Source: Meconema thalassinum (taxonomy: Eukaryota > Arthropoda > Insecta > Orthoptera > Tettigoniidae). From it: DNA of 64,000 bases. The DNA lies in assembly GCA_946902985.2 (NCBI GenBank), contig OX336391.1, forward strand, positions 144,339,074 to 144,403,073, read 5' to 3'. Positions 43,900-55,628 of the stretch are shown here, piece by piece. Every line of letters begins with the position of its first letter. Positions within the stretch are counted from its first letter, which is position 1. The notes beneath the pieces are model-generated. The model saw only the letters and a program-made list of their open reading frames with translations. It had not been told where the DNA came from and made no database searches. A program made the translations under genes and the position numbers.

Positions 43900-44880
43900 A
43901 TACCAAAGGGCCCGTCAGCTAAGCTCTGGATGTACTGCAGCCTTGAGGCTTATTGTACTGCACTGTGTACTCAGCACCAGTCCATTATCCCCGTGTCTTT
44001 AATAAGATAATACAGTCGCATGATGGACTCTGTTTTAATTTCTTTTGGTTCAATTGTCGATCTCCCAAAAAGATTGAATCTTCTGCGATCTAGAGCTTCG
44101 CAAGAACAGATTATGTGATGGGCTGTCTCCGTTTCCTTCCCTCATAATCTGCAGTCTAGGTTTTCTTTGATTATGCCCATTTTTAGGTTCTTTTTCACGG
44201 GAGCATGGCCCGTGAGAAAAGCCACCATGTATCTTACCTGATTTTTTTTTACATTTGAGTAATTTTTCAGCTATTTTCTTACATGGTTCGTTGATGAACA
44301 TGTTCCCATGTTTAATGCCAGGGTTAGTTTTCCATCTATCCCTATGTTCCTTTTTGATCCAGTCTTTAATAGCTTCTCTTATGGAGCATTTAGATACTCC
44401 TAGAGCCGGCTCTGGTCCAGGAAAGATTGTTGCCGATCCCTTTCGGGCGAGTTCATCGGTATTTTCGTTTCCTTCAATGCCCTTGTGTCCTGAGACCCAT
44501 ATCAATTTGACGTTGTTATGTTCCCCCAGTTAGGTAGGGTATTAAGACATTCTTCCATCAGTCTTGGGTTCACTTTAGGGCTTATTAAAGCCTTCAGTGC
44601 TCCTGGCTGTCTGAGTATATAATAATCTTCTTATTGGTATAAGATCTTTTTTATATTTTCATATATGCATTGTAGTAATGCTTAAATTTCTGCCTGGAAT
44701 ACCGTGGGATATTTTCCCAGGGGAAAGCATATGCTTTTTCCTGGTCTCATTCGGTATACTCCCGAGCCTACCCCTGAGTCGTCTCTTGACCCGTCTGTGA
44801 ACCAGATCAAAGTTTCCTAAGGATGCTCGGGTTCTGTCTTCCAGGAGTCTGTTTCAATTATTACTTCAAATGTTTTATTG
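43900..44880 (-). pseudogene. LINE fragment with RNase H domain
   Basis: Upstream broken reading gives WFTDGSRDDSGVGSGVYR (first RNase H aspartate region) and KYPTVFQAEI. The frame at 44050-44505 gives WVSGHKGIEGNENTDELARK (last catalytic histidine/aspartate region). It then passes into a polar tail. Non-LTR elements of the I, R1 and Jockey-type groups can carry such a domain after the reverse transcriptase. Stops and frame shifts make it a relic. The 3' flank runs to the H3b end. Confidence 0.8.
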
Positions 44881-44913
44881 AATTACCACAAGGTGGTAAT
44901 TTTCCTTCTTTCT

Positions 44914-44957
44914 TCATTCATTCATTCATTCATTCATTCATTCATTCATTCATTCAT
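44914..44957 (-). repeat. (ATTC)n microsatellite, probable LINE tail
   Basis: About eleven TTCA/ATTC units immediately downstream (minus strand) of the LINE fragment 44960-45404. Confidence 0.9.
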
Positions 44958-45404
44958 TTGCAATTAGGGGTGTGTCCCCAGGTGGCAAATTAGATATACA
45001 TAACAAATAAATAATTATACATAACAATTCAATAACAATTAAACTGGAGTATCTGCACAAATAGTCAGTCTTTTCTTCAACACACCTATATGTTTGGGAA
45101 AAGACTCTAAGACTGCGGCAGGTAGAGAGTTCCAGTTATCAATGGCACGGTTTACAAAAGAATATTTACCATAATTTGCGCGCTGTGGTCGGCCCTTAAC
45201 TATGAAAGGATGATCGCTCCTACCCATGTAAGTAGGCTTTCCCATACGTTTGCTAAGCTCACCCCATGCTGGTTGATTTGTATACGTGTTGTACATAGCG
45301 CAGAGTCTAGATTTCATCCTCCTAGCCTCAAGTGATCCCCACCCAAGTTTCTTTAACATTAGTTGTTGTTCATTCATTATAGAGGCTCGGGACATAATGG
45401 TCAT
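44958..45404 (-). pseudogene. LINE C-terminal fragment with 3' UTR, CR1/L2-like
   Basis: 121-codon minus-strand frame, open to its stop, with TYTNQPAWGELSKRMGKP and YSFVNRAIDNWNSLPAAVLE. The 'NRAIDNWNSLP' phrase is the typical end of CR1/L2-type LINE proteins. A ~80-bp 3' UTR and an (ATTC)n tail follow. It is 5'-truncated. Confidence 0.75.
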
Positions 45405-45590
45405 CTGTCCTGTTCACTTGCATGTGTGTTGGATTTGTCTGAAATCTGTGTTTCTGTGGTGACTTGAAATTTTCCTGTAGGGAGTGTGATAGACCACATT
45501 TAGGAAGATTGCTATCAGAGCCGTCATTCGAACCCCCGATCTCCTTCCTTGCTGTGATTTAACGCACATGGCTACGTTACGGAGTACTCA
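45405..45590 (-). repeat. SINE fragment
   Basis: CATGTGTGTTGGATTTGTCTGAAA-like text with CGAACCCCCGATCTCC as an inverted box B; diverged. Confidence 0.4.
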
Positions 45591-45955
45591 AGATAGTGGC
45601 TGTGCGAAATTTTAAAATGTAGTATTCAATTTCATGTGTCCTAATCAAGCAATCGAAGTGAAAGTTTGAATAATAAACTTACGCAATAATCTTCATCTAA
45701 TGGTACATAACTCTATGACCCTACATATAGAACAATCCATCATGGCGACCATCCAAAATATGTGGACGGTTCTCAATATTTACGAATCTATTTCAGCAAT
45801 CAAACTGAAATGTTGTATGTCGATAGAGGATATAAGCTTAAGATTACTTATGGGACTTTCATGAACATGGTGAGCAGAAAACCAACATGGCGTCGATACA
45901 ATATATTCTACCTGTTCACAATATCTCCCAAACTATTTAAGAGGATCCAGATAGC
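45591..45955 (+). repeat. H3 internal fragment
   Basis: Matches 43620-43860: GTGGCTGTGCGAAATTTTAA through ATCCATCATGGCGACCATCC. Both ends are missing. Confidence 0.8.
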
Positions 45956-46973
45956 TTGAAGAATAGGAGGATCCAGATAGCCCCTCGTATGGTCCTGGGA
46001 TGCACTAGCTATACCAGAAGAGGTACCTCACAAAGTACTAAACTTTAAATGGCATTTTCTTAGAACTTGTTGTTCTGCACATAAATGTTCCTTTTTTCAG
46101 TTGTCACTTATCACAGAAGTCTCAAACTTTTACCATCTTTAGCTTGGCTTGTACATGAGATTTTTACACGTTTTTTTCCTAGCTGAAATACATTTCGAAA
46201 CAAATTGATATATTTTGATTTTTCAAAACCAAAAATTCGAGATTAAATTAAAAAAAAAATATTATGGTCACAGTAGTAGAAACATCGAACGCCCGTGTTA
46301 AAGTACTAAGAAATGATCACTAAGTATGAAAATAAAATCTCATCTAAATCTACCCGGTAGTTTCTATGAAAAAGGAACATGAAGTTGTTATAAATTAACA
46401 TTAAGAAGATGGGCCATTGGAACTCCCCTTCCAGGAGGGAGTGTGGATCAACCACATTAAGGAAGATTCGTACCACCGATCTCCTTCCTTGCTGCGATTT
46501 AACGCACCGGCTACGATACGGAGTAGTCAGGCTAATTCCCTAAGGTTTGAGAACTTGACAACTGAAAGCGTGCTGTATCGTGACGCACATAATGTGGAGT
46601 GCTACTCGTATTCCGTGTGGGACACCTTTCACCTCGTGCCTGTTCGAACTCCCGCACCATTTCTGTTTTAAGTTATGCAGTCCCACTATCTCACTCACTT
46701 TCAAAATACGTAAGCACTCAGGCCTTGAGACCCGAGCCTGCTGTCTGCACTAATGTGCTTGTTGCTGTTGATTCCTGACGCCCCTATTTTCAGATACGGG
46801 TGGTCATCGCGCCCCCTCCCCTTCACTCGTCGCTTCTATAACCTCTTTGATAAACTGACGCTAAGGATATAGACCTAACCAAATAACACTACAAAATGGA
46901 ATAATTATTTCTGAAATAATAATATATCTATTACATACTAACTTAATTTTAGCACAATACAAAGAACACACTT
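45956..46973. other. Intergenic; SINE scraps near 46410-46680
   Basis: 46430-46500 repeats the GTACCACCGATCTCCTTCCT text of 45530. The rest shows no gene. Confidence 0.4.
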
Positions 46974-48180
46974 TTACAGTAAGTCCTTAAAACAAATGTC
47001 AGTGAGAGGGTGGGCACTGTTTGTTTTGATATTTGACAGAGCAAAGCGGAGATCACTTGCAACATCAAGCTGACGCTGCTTTGTTTTTATGACACTCAGC
47101 GTTGAAAATCCAGACTCGCATAATGACACGCAATGCAACTTAGGCTAATTCAGGATACTCTGCAAGGCAGTTTACCCAAAAGTCACCCAGTCCTAATATT
47201 TTGGAATCATCTTTTAGCTTTGAATCACACTTCAAATCTATGGCTTCTTCTTGAAGGTGTGCTGGCAGTGCTTCAATGCCAATGGCAAACGAATTTCTTG
47301 TTAACATCCAGGACCATTCATCCGACGAGATATCAGGAAAGTAGAAGTTGAATTCTTGTGCCAGGGAATCCAAAGTGACTGAATTTGCACCATTGGTTTA
47401 TTTCGATCACGTTCATTTTCCGGTAAAATTTCATTAGGGCGGCAATAGCCTCGGGTGCCGGGCGCAAACTTTGTAATTTGACACCCAGAGGGTAGCTTGC
47501 ATGTCAAATTTCGTTGTTCCTTGGATCACTCTGAAAGTCAAGGAGGTTATATAACTAAGTTCCTTGAACCCTATAGCGCTTTCTAGTAGAGAAATGAGGA
47601 ACTTTGTGTTGGCGGAAACTCCCGAGATTAATTTTGCCATTATGAACACGGCCTACTGAATTCAAATGGGTTCTTTGACATGCCAACATCGTATGACATG
47701 CATGTCGTATTTTTGCCGCCTTTCAAAAAATCACTTACCACGGCCAGGAGCGAACCTGCAATCTTGGGGGTTAGTAGACCGACACGCTATCCACTCACCC
47801 ACCGTGGCGGTGAAAGGATAAGAAGATGTTCAACTGAAGCCGGCGTTTCCATAACTGTATTTTTCCCAGGAAAGCTCTGATGGCATCATAAGCCAGCATA
47901 ATATTGGAGTTTTTGCCTTGGAGCTTTAAGTTCAAACTGTTCAAAGCTTCAAAGAAATCACAAAGATATGCCAATGAGACGATAAAATTGCCAATGATTT
48001 TCCTCCTTACAACACAGAAAATTCCTTATTTCACCTCCAACCTCGGGGCTCCGCAGCGGTTTATTCCGACAGTTGGCAATTGCCAGTGCTTTTGGACGAT
48101 TGACTTGGCGCGACAATCACTTGGAGAGATTCTAAAAAATGTTTATTATACAAAATTGTAATATTCGAGTTAAAGAAAAC
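46974..48180 (-). pseudogene. hAT transposase relic (ZBED5-like C-terminal half), split by a SINE
   Basis: The upstream part (47811-48180) reads LNLKLQGKNSNIMLAYDAIR and AFLGKIQLWKRRLQ. The downstream part (46974-47440) reads LAQEFNFYFPDISSDEW, LGLGDFWVNCLAEYPELA and, after a frame shift, CESGFSTLSVIKTKQRQLDV then SDLRFALSNI before a stop. The CESGFS...IKTK block is the C-terminal dimerisation signature of hAT transposases. A SINE-A (47436-47808) interrupts it. It could also be a dead copy of a ZBED-type domesticated gene, but the nearby hAT-like terminus favours a transposon. Confidence 0.8.
47436..47808 (-). repeat. SINE family A inside the hAT relic
   Basis: Full-length inverted match to 19181-19575, with CCACGGTGGGTGAGTGGATA as its head. 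Confidence 0.88.
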
Positions 48181-48211
48181 TTAATTCGGAAATCACTTCA
48201 CGCCCTCCTTG

Positions 48212-48246
48212 ATAAAGCCCCACGCCCCCCAGGTTGGGAATTCCTG
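48212..48246 (-). repeat. Probable 5' terminus of the hAT relic
   Basis: The minus strand reads CAGGAATTCCCAACCTGGGG. This is a common hAT TIR style, 32-66 bases upstream of the coding relic. The partner end was not found. Confidence 0.5.
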
Positions 48247-48249
48247 CTT

Positions 48250-48435
48250 TAGGGTCTTTAAGACATCGCGTTCATGTAGCCCAGTGTATTTGGGTGGGTG
48301 TATCATAACCTGTGTCACTGTGATGACTGTACTAATGTCTGTATTTGTTATCAATGTAGGATTTGGGAAGAAGACGGCCGTGACCTGTCCTATCATTTGA
48401 CTGAAGTAAAAGTGGGAAGCCACGGAAAACTACTT
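48250..48435 (-). repeat. SINE family C body fragment
   Basis: ACATCGCGTTCATGTAGCCC and CCACGGAAAACTACTTCCAG match inverted SINE-C text. Confidence 0.6.
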
Positions 48436-48585
48436 CCAGGATGTGTAAGTGTTATTGGTTTTACATCCCTTTTAACAACTCCGGCTTTTAGAGATGCCGG
48501 AATGTGGGAATGTTGCCCCGAAGGGGATCTTTAACATTACCATGATCGAGCAATGTTACGTGACGCTAGGATTTGGCGTTATTAT

Positions 48586-49959
48586 TAGCCTACTTTTCAC
48601 ATTTTGCAAAAATGTGTGTCTTTCTGTCTGTCCTTCTGTTTCTCTGTCCTGTCTCTCTCGTTGTGTGTGTGTCTCCCCCTATCAACTCCTAAACGGCTGC
48701 AGCAATAGAAATCAAATTTAGTATGAGTAAAGATGTATACCGGAATATCTCAAGCCCATATTTGAAAATGATGTCAGCGCTACCAACTGCTGAAAAAACG
48801 CACTAGAAATTTGAGCTCCATGTTGGATATCTTGGAAGGTATGCATGGGACCTATTCCAAAATTGGCACACATGTAGATAATACTATTTCAGTTTAATTT
48901 CCAGGAGGCCATACATGACAGTGTTGCCAAAATAATTTTAAGCCTTCTGATAGGTCCAAATTTTAATGCATATAATTTCTACACTATCAACTGGATTTCA
49001 ACCAAATTTTGTATGTAATATGTGTACATAAACAGATATGACTGAGTGTATTCTTAAGAGCCACCAGGGCTGCCAACTGTAAATAATTGCTCTCTCTATT
49101 CTCTTTATCGAAATACCAATATATCTGAAAGTATGCAAGCCGACAGCTTTAAACTATGCACACATATACATGTAGTACCTGACATTTTAGATTAATTTGG
49201 AGTAACTTATATACTTCAGTTCTACCAACATGATTCTAAGCCTGCTGATAGGACCAATTTTTAAATACATGTAACTTCTATACACTCAGTTGGATTTCAT
49301 CCAAATTTCGTATGAGCTATGTGTAACATAACAGAACTATAAGTATTGTTAAGAGCAATCATGGCTGCCAACTGTTAATAAATGCTGTCTATATTGTTTT
49401 TACCCTAATATCAATATATCAGAAAGTATGCAAGCCAACAGCTCTATACTTTGCACACGTATAGCACCTGACATTCTAGATTTATTTGGAGAAATTAATA
49501 TAAGTCACTGCTGCCAACATGATTCTACGCTTGCTGATAGGTCCAATTTTAAAATACAAGTAACTTCTCTACTATCAAATGGATTTCATCCAAAATTGGC
49601 ACAACAAGATATCATAATATTTCGGATTATTTCTAACCAGCCAACGCATAACATTGTTGCCAACATGCTTTTACGCGTGCTGATAGATCCAATGTCTAAC
49701 TGCATGTAACGTCCATTGGACTTCAACCAAATTTTGTATTCTGTACCTTAAGAGATGGAACTAAGAATATATTCAGTCACCAGGGCGGCCAACTGTAGTG
49801 CTGTATAAGGCTACATTATACCAGGAATATTTCGAACTAATTATACATTTCGATATTACCAACTTAATTTCGTCATTATTCTAGATAGGTTCATATCCTG
49901 TAGATTAATCACTGGCATGAAAAGTACGCTCTTCATTTCGTCACGGAACTTCTTGTTTC
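48586..49959 (+). repeat. H1 copy e, full length
   Basis: TAGCCTACTTTTCACATTTT start, CTGT tract, ~290-bp monomers, AAAAGTACGCT, a 3' hairpin and CTTCTTGTTT. The frame at 49428-49709 is monomer text. Confidence 0.9.
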
Positions 49960-50753
49960 TATTATGATTTATTATTATTATAAAGTCATTTGGGCAACCC
50001 ATGGACAACGTTGCTTGTGTTTTAGATGTAGTTGTTGTCTGTCACTTCTTGTGTTCTTGGTGGATGGCTGCCTATCAAATGAGTGTAGGCACGCGAATTG
50101 TTTCAACAAATGAAATGAATTTGGTTGGTTGGTATGTGCACCCCCACGAATGATTCTGAATTAGTAAATCTATTTTACAATAAATGGCGCACGAGTCGTT
50201 GCAACAAATACACTTTGGTAAGCTGTTGTGCAACCTTGCGAATGTTTCGGAATTAGTAATTCCATTTAACGATAAGTGGCTCCTAGGCCTTCGTTACAAA
50301 AATGAATGTATTTCATAGAGTTAAATGGTAGCCTAGTTTGTGTTATTCAAAACGTTAGCATTTTCCAGTGCGACTCACATTTTCGATGATCATCAACAAG
50401 GCACAGGGGCAATCCCTACAAATGTGTGGACTATACATGGACAGCTGTTTGAGGTCTACTCACACGTCGGAAAGCCCTCTGATTTATTCATGTACGCTTT
50501 GACGGAAAAAGAAACAAAACAAATATTGTGTGTTCAAACACACTTCAATAAACAAAATGACAACACAAACACTCTCTGTCTTTAATTGGCATCGCAATGC
50601 ATGACGGGTACTGCTAGTAATTTATAAAGAAGGCCTTAAGATTCCTTATTTATAGATTTAGAATTTTAATGTTTCAGTGATACACTCGTATTGCAGAAGA
50701 CGAGCTAAAAATATGCAAGTTAGAAACATATCCAACAAATATTCAAAGGATAA
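49960..50753. other. Intergenic with two ~95-bp diverged tandem copies
   Basis: 50090-50180 and 50190-50290 share CACG/CACGAGTCGTT, GTTGCAACAAAT, TTAGTAA and AATAAATGGC/GATAAGTGGC text. An 81-codon frame at 50340-50585 has no recognised domain. Confidence 0.5.
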
Positions 50754-51380
50754 TTAACCATTAACTGGGTATGTGGGGTGCTGAGAACACCCCACGTGTA
50801 ATATTCGCTTCTCTTTTTCTGACAGAAGTTGGCTACACTGTTGAGGAACTCAGTACCTTCTTGAATAAGCTTGGAGTTCAATATAACGCCATTTGCATTG
50901 TTGAAAGTTGTGTCTATTATTGCCGACAATAGCATTTATAGGCTGGGGTGTCGTCAGCACCCCGCATACCTATTTACGTTACACATAGTGTTGGTTTCTA
51001 CTTTGCAAATTGAGATGTCGCTTCTGTGTGGTGTTGGGAGTGTGTGGAATGAATACTTGTTTAGATTGAGTTCAGGAACGGATCAGTTTACATATTTGTG
51101 TTTGTAAATAATTGTCTGGAAGTAATGAAGAATTGAGCTAAAATTTTTACATGCAGTACGAAACCAAATATTAAGACTTTGGGATTGGAAATCAGTGAGG
51201 TATTTATATTTAAAACTGTGGTGCCAAATATCTTATGATAATATTTTTAAGGTAGTAGGCTAATAAAGATTGAATTTGGTATATTTGGTCTTATATTTAA
51301 CAATTTATTGTAAAATAATAGTACAAGTTTTAGTTGGGGTGTTGTGAGCAACTCTTACCCCATACCTAGTTAAAGGTTAA
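50754..51380. mobile_element. piggyBac-type MITE with TTAA target duplications
   Basis: TTAA at 50754-50757 and 51377-51380. Left end CCATTAACTGGGTATGTGGG; inverted right end CCTTTAACTAGGTATGGGGT. No transposase. An extra right-end-like sequence, CACCCCGCATACCTATTTAC, lies internally at 50959-50978. Confidence 0.8.
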
Positions 51381-51390
51381 ATTGTACTGA

Positions 51391-52069
51391 GAAAGCGATG
51401 CAAGCAGCAAAGGCGATGCATGCATCGGCTACATTAAATCCCCCAACTTAGAAACAGCAATGATGCTCTTCAGAGTTAAAATAATGCCCATACTAACGTA
51501 TGGGATAGAAGTCATATGGTCGCATCTCACCGAAAAGAACCTATCCGTATTAGAACGGGTAAGAGAATTATACATCAAAAGAGCATTAGGAGTGTCAAAG
51601 ACTACACGTTCCATACTCGTCTACCTCCTCGCAAGAGAAACATTCCTTATCGAGGACCTAAGGACACTTTTGACTCTTCCCAGCACTCGAGCCTCGGAAA
51701 ATCTTTTATCAACATTAAAAGCAAAAAGAGAAGAAATACCCGCAGAGTTTTATGGAACGGGGGCCATGGTAGATCGGACATGGGCCACATCAAGCTTTGA
51801 GATGAGGCACGTGTTTACCAGAATGGCGGTACACGGATTTCATCATCTCATCTGTGTGAACACAACTGTGTGAGTACAACTTATGCGGACAAACGTGTGG
51901 ACGCTACCACATAGAATTGTGCAAAAAAAAAAAAAGAACCCAATCAATTACAGAATACGCAAACCAAGGAACCAGATTGCAAAATTGAAATTACATGAAT
52001 AATTTGTATTGTAATTAAATTGTCCTTTTGTTTTTATGGCCATTTGGCTGCAATAAAAGTATTATTATT
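51391..52069 (+). mobile_element. 5'-truncated LINE copy with 11-bp target duplications
   Basis: Flanked by AATTGTACTGA at 51380-51390 and 52070-52080; ends ATAAAAGTATTATTATTA. Contains the pseudogene 51460-51873. Confidence 0.85.
51460..51873 (+). pseudogene. LINE reverse-transcriptase C-terminal fragment
   Basis: Open frame of 137 codons with FRVKIMPILTYGIEVIWSHL and LERVRELYIKRALGVSKTTR, the connection region after the polymerase core. Shortly downstream, in another frame, cysteine-rich codons (CEHNC, CGQTCGRYHIELC-like) suggest the C-terminal zinc knuckle found in some LINE proteins, so a frame shift is likely. It is 5'-truncated by retrotransposition. Confidence 0.75.
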
Positions 52070-52080
52070 AATTGTACTGA

Positions 52081-52449
52081 CTAGCCGGACAGAACCTGAC
52101 AAATTGTTCCTTTGCCTTTGAGAAGAAGACACTCATAAATGCATTAGGGTTGAACATGTGAAACATAGACTGATGTCTAGAAATTAACACAATATGTATC
52201 GGGCATTATGCCCTCTTATCACAACGACCACCCAGGCTAGCCACTATTACACAAGGTGGTCAAGGATACCCTTAAGGAACTTCTTCAAAGAACCAAACCC
52301 GTGATAGTTGCACCGAAAGAGTGTTGGGCTTTAAGGGAGGTTTCCCTCAGCGACTCATGGTATTCACCACCAGCATCACTTTATGTTTTTCAAAAAACAT
52401 CTATGAAATTTCGGAGGAGGCAGACCCTCAAATTAGAGCATGTTTGGTT
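52081..52449. other. Intergenic, nothing recognised
   Basis: A 68-codon frame at 52256-52462 shows no domain. Confidence 0.35.
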
Positions 52450-52560
52450 AATAATCGACTAATTGTAATTGTACATTAATCGAAAACAATTAATCGATTA
52501 ATCTGCTAGCCGAATAATAGATTAATCGGTTATCCGAAGAATCGATTAATTGATTAGTGG
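52450..52560. repeat. ATTAATCGATTAAT-rich block
   Basis: Repeated ATTAATCG/CGATTAAT words. A similar block lies at 56965-57110 on the far side of the nested insertions. Confidence 0.6.
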
Positions 52561-53225
52561 ACACGAGATAAGAATAGTACATTATGCAACGAGCCTATAA
52601 AGGCTCTAATTAACACACGATAATTTTTATAAAACAAGCATATGCGAGTTTTATAATTTCCATACGAGTGCCTTAATTACCATTATAGGCGAGTTGCATA
52701 AGACTGTTTATGTTCGACGATAATTATTATCACTATTTTTTGTTCGAACATAAATATTCACAAATATCTTTCGAGATTTCGCCAGTTTTATGTACTGAAC
52801 AGAGCGCATGGGACGCAGAGAATACCTTGTATTTGACCATGGCCTCCTCGATTACCCTACTATGACACTAACAAGGGAACGGTTTGCGGTGTAAAATTCT
52901 TATCTGGTTGAAATTTAGTACACAATATTCCTTAAAAGTTGTACAATGACGTACTGAAAACCACACGGTTCACTTTCAATTTTGAACATCAATTTTGAAC
53001 GCCGAAAACTTACCGGGTGACAGCATGAGTGACGAGGTGGGAAGAGGTAACGCTGACCTTGAATTCTAGCAGCACGCGATGCCTGGCACCCACCAGGCAG
53101 TGACCTGCCGTGCTGCGTTACATTCCCCACCTTCCACCTTCCCCTCATCCCGTCACTCCCTTATCAGTTCGCATCCACTATTGCAACGATTACAAAGACT
53201 AAAAAAAGGAAAACAATGAAAGGTC

Positions 53226-53340
<115 letters not shown>

Positions 53341-54850
53341 GTCTTTTGCAGTGGCGAAGTTAGGGCTCGTGGCCCTCTCTTACACTTAACCACATAGTTA
53401 TAATAAAATACACTAATACTACCATTGAATAAGATACGTAAACTAGAAATTAAGTTGGAATAATACAGGACATAAAAAATAAAGATAGCAATGCACATCA
53501 AACAAAGAAACATATAAAATTGTTACCTGAAACAATAATAATAATAATAAGTGATAGTGTTAGATCTAGTAAATAACTGGGTATTTTAATTTTGATTTAT
53601 ATACCATAATGGCAGACCAATGAGTGGGATAACACTTGGAGGTGGACAGCTGAAGAAGGTGGAAAGTCTCAAGTACTTGGGAAGTACAGTGGAGGAAAAT
53701 GGGAGAAATGACAAAGAGATTACGGAACGTGGCAGACAGGCAGAAGCATTTCTGAGAAGCATTAGGAGCTTAGTGTGGAATAAAGATGTCCCACAAAAAA
53801 GCAAGGAAGTGTTATACAGAAGCTACTATATCCCGATACTGACCTATGCTTCAGAAACATGGACAATGAAGAAAAGAGATATAAGCAGAATACAGGCAGG
53901 TGAAATGAAGTTCCTGCGAAGTAGGATCGGAGTAACAAGAAGAGACAGGGTTAGGAATGAAAAGGTCAGGGAAATGATGAAAGAGGAGCCCTTGCAAGGT
54001 AGGATTGAGACATCAAGACTGAGGTGGTATGGACACTTAAAGAGAATGGATGAGAAGAAGATTCCCAAGAGGATACATGAGATGCAGATGCAGAAGAAAC
54101 GACCAAGGGGAAGACCAAGAGATAGATGGCTGAAAGGAGTGGAGGAATGTGTCAAGAAGAGAGGCGAGGACTGGACCAGAGTGACAGCGGAGAGGGGGTG
54201 GGAAGAAAGAACTAAGTGGCGAGGCTTATGTTCCAAACAGACCCAGCCTGGGGCTGGAAACTGTACAAGATGATGATGAATGGCTCAATCATGCTGTCTA
54301 TCATCCATCACCAGTCACACGAAACAGTCAGCGGTGTTCAAAAGGAAATCTCTGCAAGCAGTCTTAAATTTTGTGTAGGTCTTGCATTTCCTTACGTCAT
54401 GAGGGAGTGTATTCCAAAGTCGCGACCCAGTCACAACGAAGGATTTATTGTACTTGGAAGAGTGGTTAACGGGAATAGCGAGGGAAGAGCCAGATCTAGT
54501 ATTAATATTATGAAATGAGGACAGGAAATGAAATTTCGAAGAAATATACAGTGGGAGATTTTCGTCTAGGGTTCGATATACCGACGTCAGGTTTCAGCCA
54601 AGAACGAGCTTTGTAGCTAGTGGTTACGTGAGAATCGTAATTCAAGTTGAAAGCAAACCGAAGACTAGAGTTCAATGCTCGTTGCAGTTTTTTATTTTGT
54701 TCGCTAGTTGCATCAACAAGGACCACGTCGCAATAGTCAAGTATTGGTAGTATCAAAGTCTCAATAAGTTTTATCCTCACGTCTTGTGGTAAAATGTCCT
54801 TATGCCGTTTGAGTAATGCCAAGCACAAAACATCACATTATGTTGCATTT
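53341..54850 (-). pseudogene. CR1/L2-like LINE fragment, interrupted by an RTE-like LINE
   Basis: Minus-strand frame 54508-54828 reads LPQDVRIKLIETLILPILDY and LQRALNSSLRFAFNL. After one frame break it continues to NKSFVVTGSRLWNTLPHDVR and a stop near 54320. That order matches the C-terminus of CR1/L2-type LINE proteins. A 3' UTR with GCCACTGCAAAAGAC lies at 53341-53590, before the (AAAT)n tail. The RTE-like fragment 53600-54285 sits between, in opposite orientation. Confidence 0.8.
53600..54285 (+). pseudogene. RTE-like LINE C-terminal fragment, long open frame
   Basis: A 217-codon open frame from 53620 reads LKYLGSTVEENGRNDKEI, IPILTYASETWTMKKRD, RLRWYGHLKRMDEKKIPK and RGRPRDRWLKGVEECVKK. 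It corresponds to the thumb/connection and C-terminal region of arthropod endonuclease-reverse-transcriptase LINEs. A short GAT tract follows the stop. The catalytic core is absent, so this is a 5'-truncated copy; the lack of stops suggests recent insertion. It lies inside the opposite-strand CR1/L2-like LINE. Confidence 0.82.
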
Positions 54851-55345
54851 TATACTCTAATCGCGAGGGTAGAAGAGTGAGGGGAATGTTTAAGGTGGGG
54901 AATGCAGCGCAGCACGGCAGTAGCTGCCTGGTGGCTGGGAGCCATCACGTGCTGCTAGAATTCAAGGCCAGCTTTACCTCTTCCCACCTCGACTCTTATG
55001 CCGTCGCCCAAGAGGTTTTCGACGTTCAATATTGGCGTTCAAAATTGAAAGTGGCCCGTGCGATTTTCACTACGTCATTGTACAATCTTTTAGGAATATT
55101 GTGTACTAAATTTCAAACAGATTAGAATTTTACACCGCAATCCGTTCCCTTGTAAGCCACGCAGTGAAATTTAAATTAGAAGGCCTTGGAACTCAGCGCA
55201 GGTGCGATGCTATCCTTACCTAATTGGTCAAACAACTGTTTCTTGAGCTCTGATCGGTTGGAGAAACTGTCCCATAATGAAAGCTTGTACTATAAAGAGC
55301 CTCAGACATATAAAATTTACATTTCGACATCGTCGAATATAAAAG

Positions 55346-55595
55346 ACGTTTAACTGAGAGTTACACTTATTTTCGGTATGATACATAGAAATGTATAAAA
55401 TTTACTTTCTGCCTAAATACATGAAGTGTCCGTCCTTCCAACCAACCGAATAAGAGTCAGTGACAGTGGAAGGACAAACATCAATACAATTTTAAAGGAC
55501 TGCGAAAAAAGAAAGTGAAGAGTTTCAGCAGAGATTTTGAATTCTTTGTAAATGTTTGCAATTTAGGACTGGAATATTTTTGTTTTTCTTTGTTT
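55346..55595. other. Short gap, nothing recognised
   Basis: AT-rich sequence between element B and the inverted 5' stub of an H2-like repeat. Confidence 0.4.
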
Positions 55596-55628
55596 TAGCC
55601 TAGTTTTCACAAAGGAGGTGAATTATTT

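Noticed and set aside
50340..50585. 81-codon frame starting MLFKTLAFSS
   Set aside because: No recognisable domain, no supporting splice sites or neighbours; length is within chance expectation.
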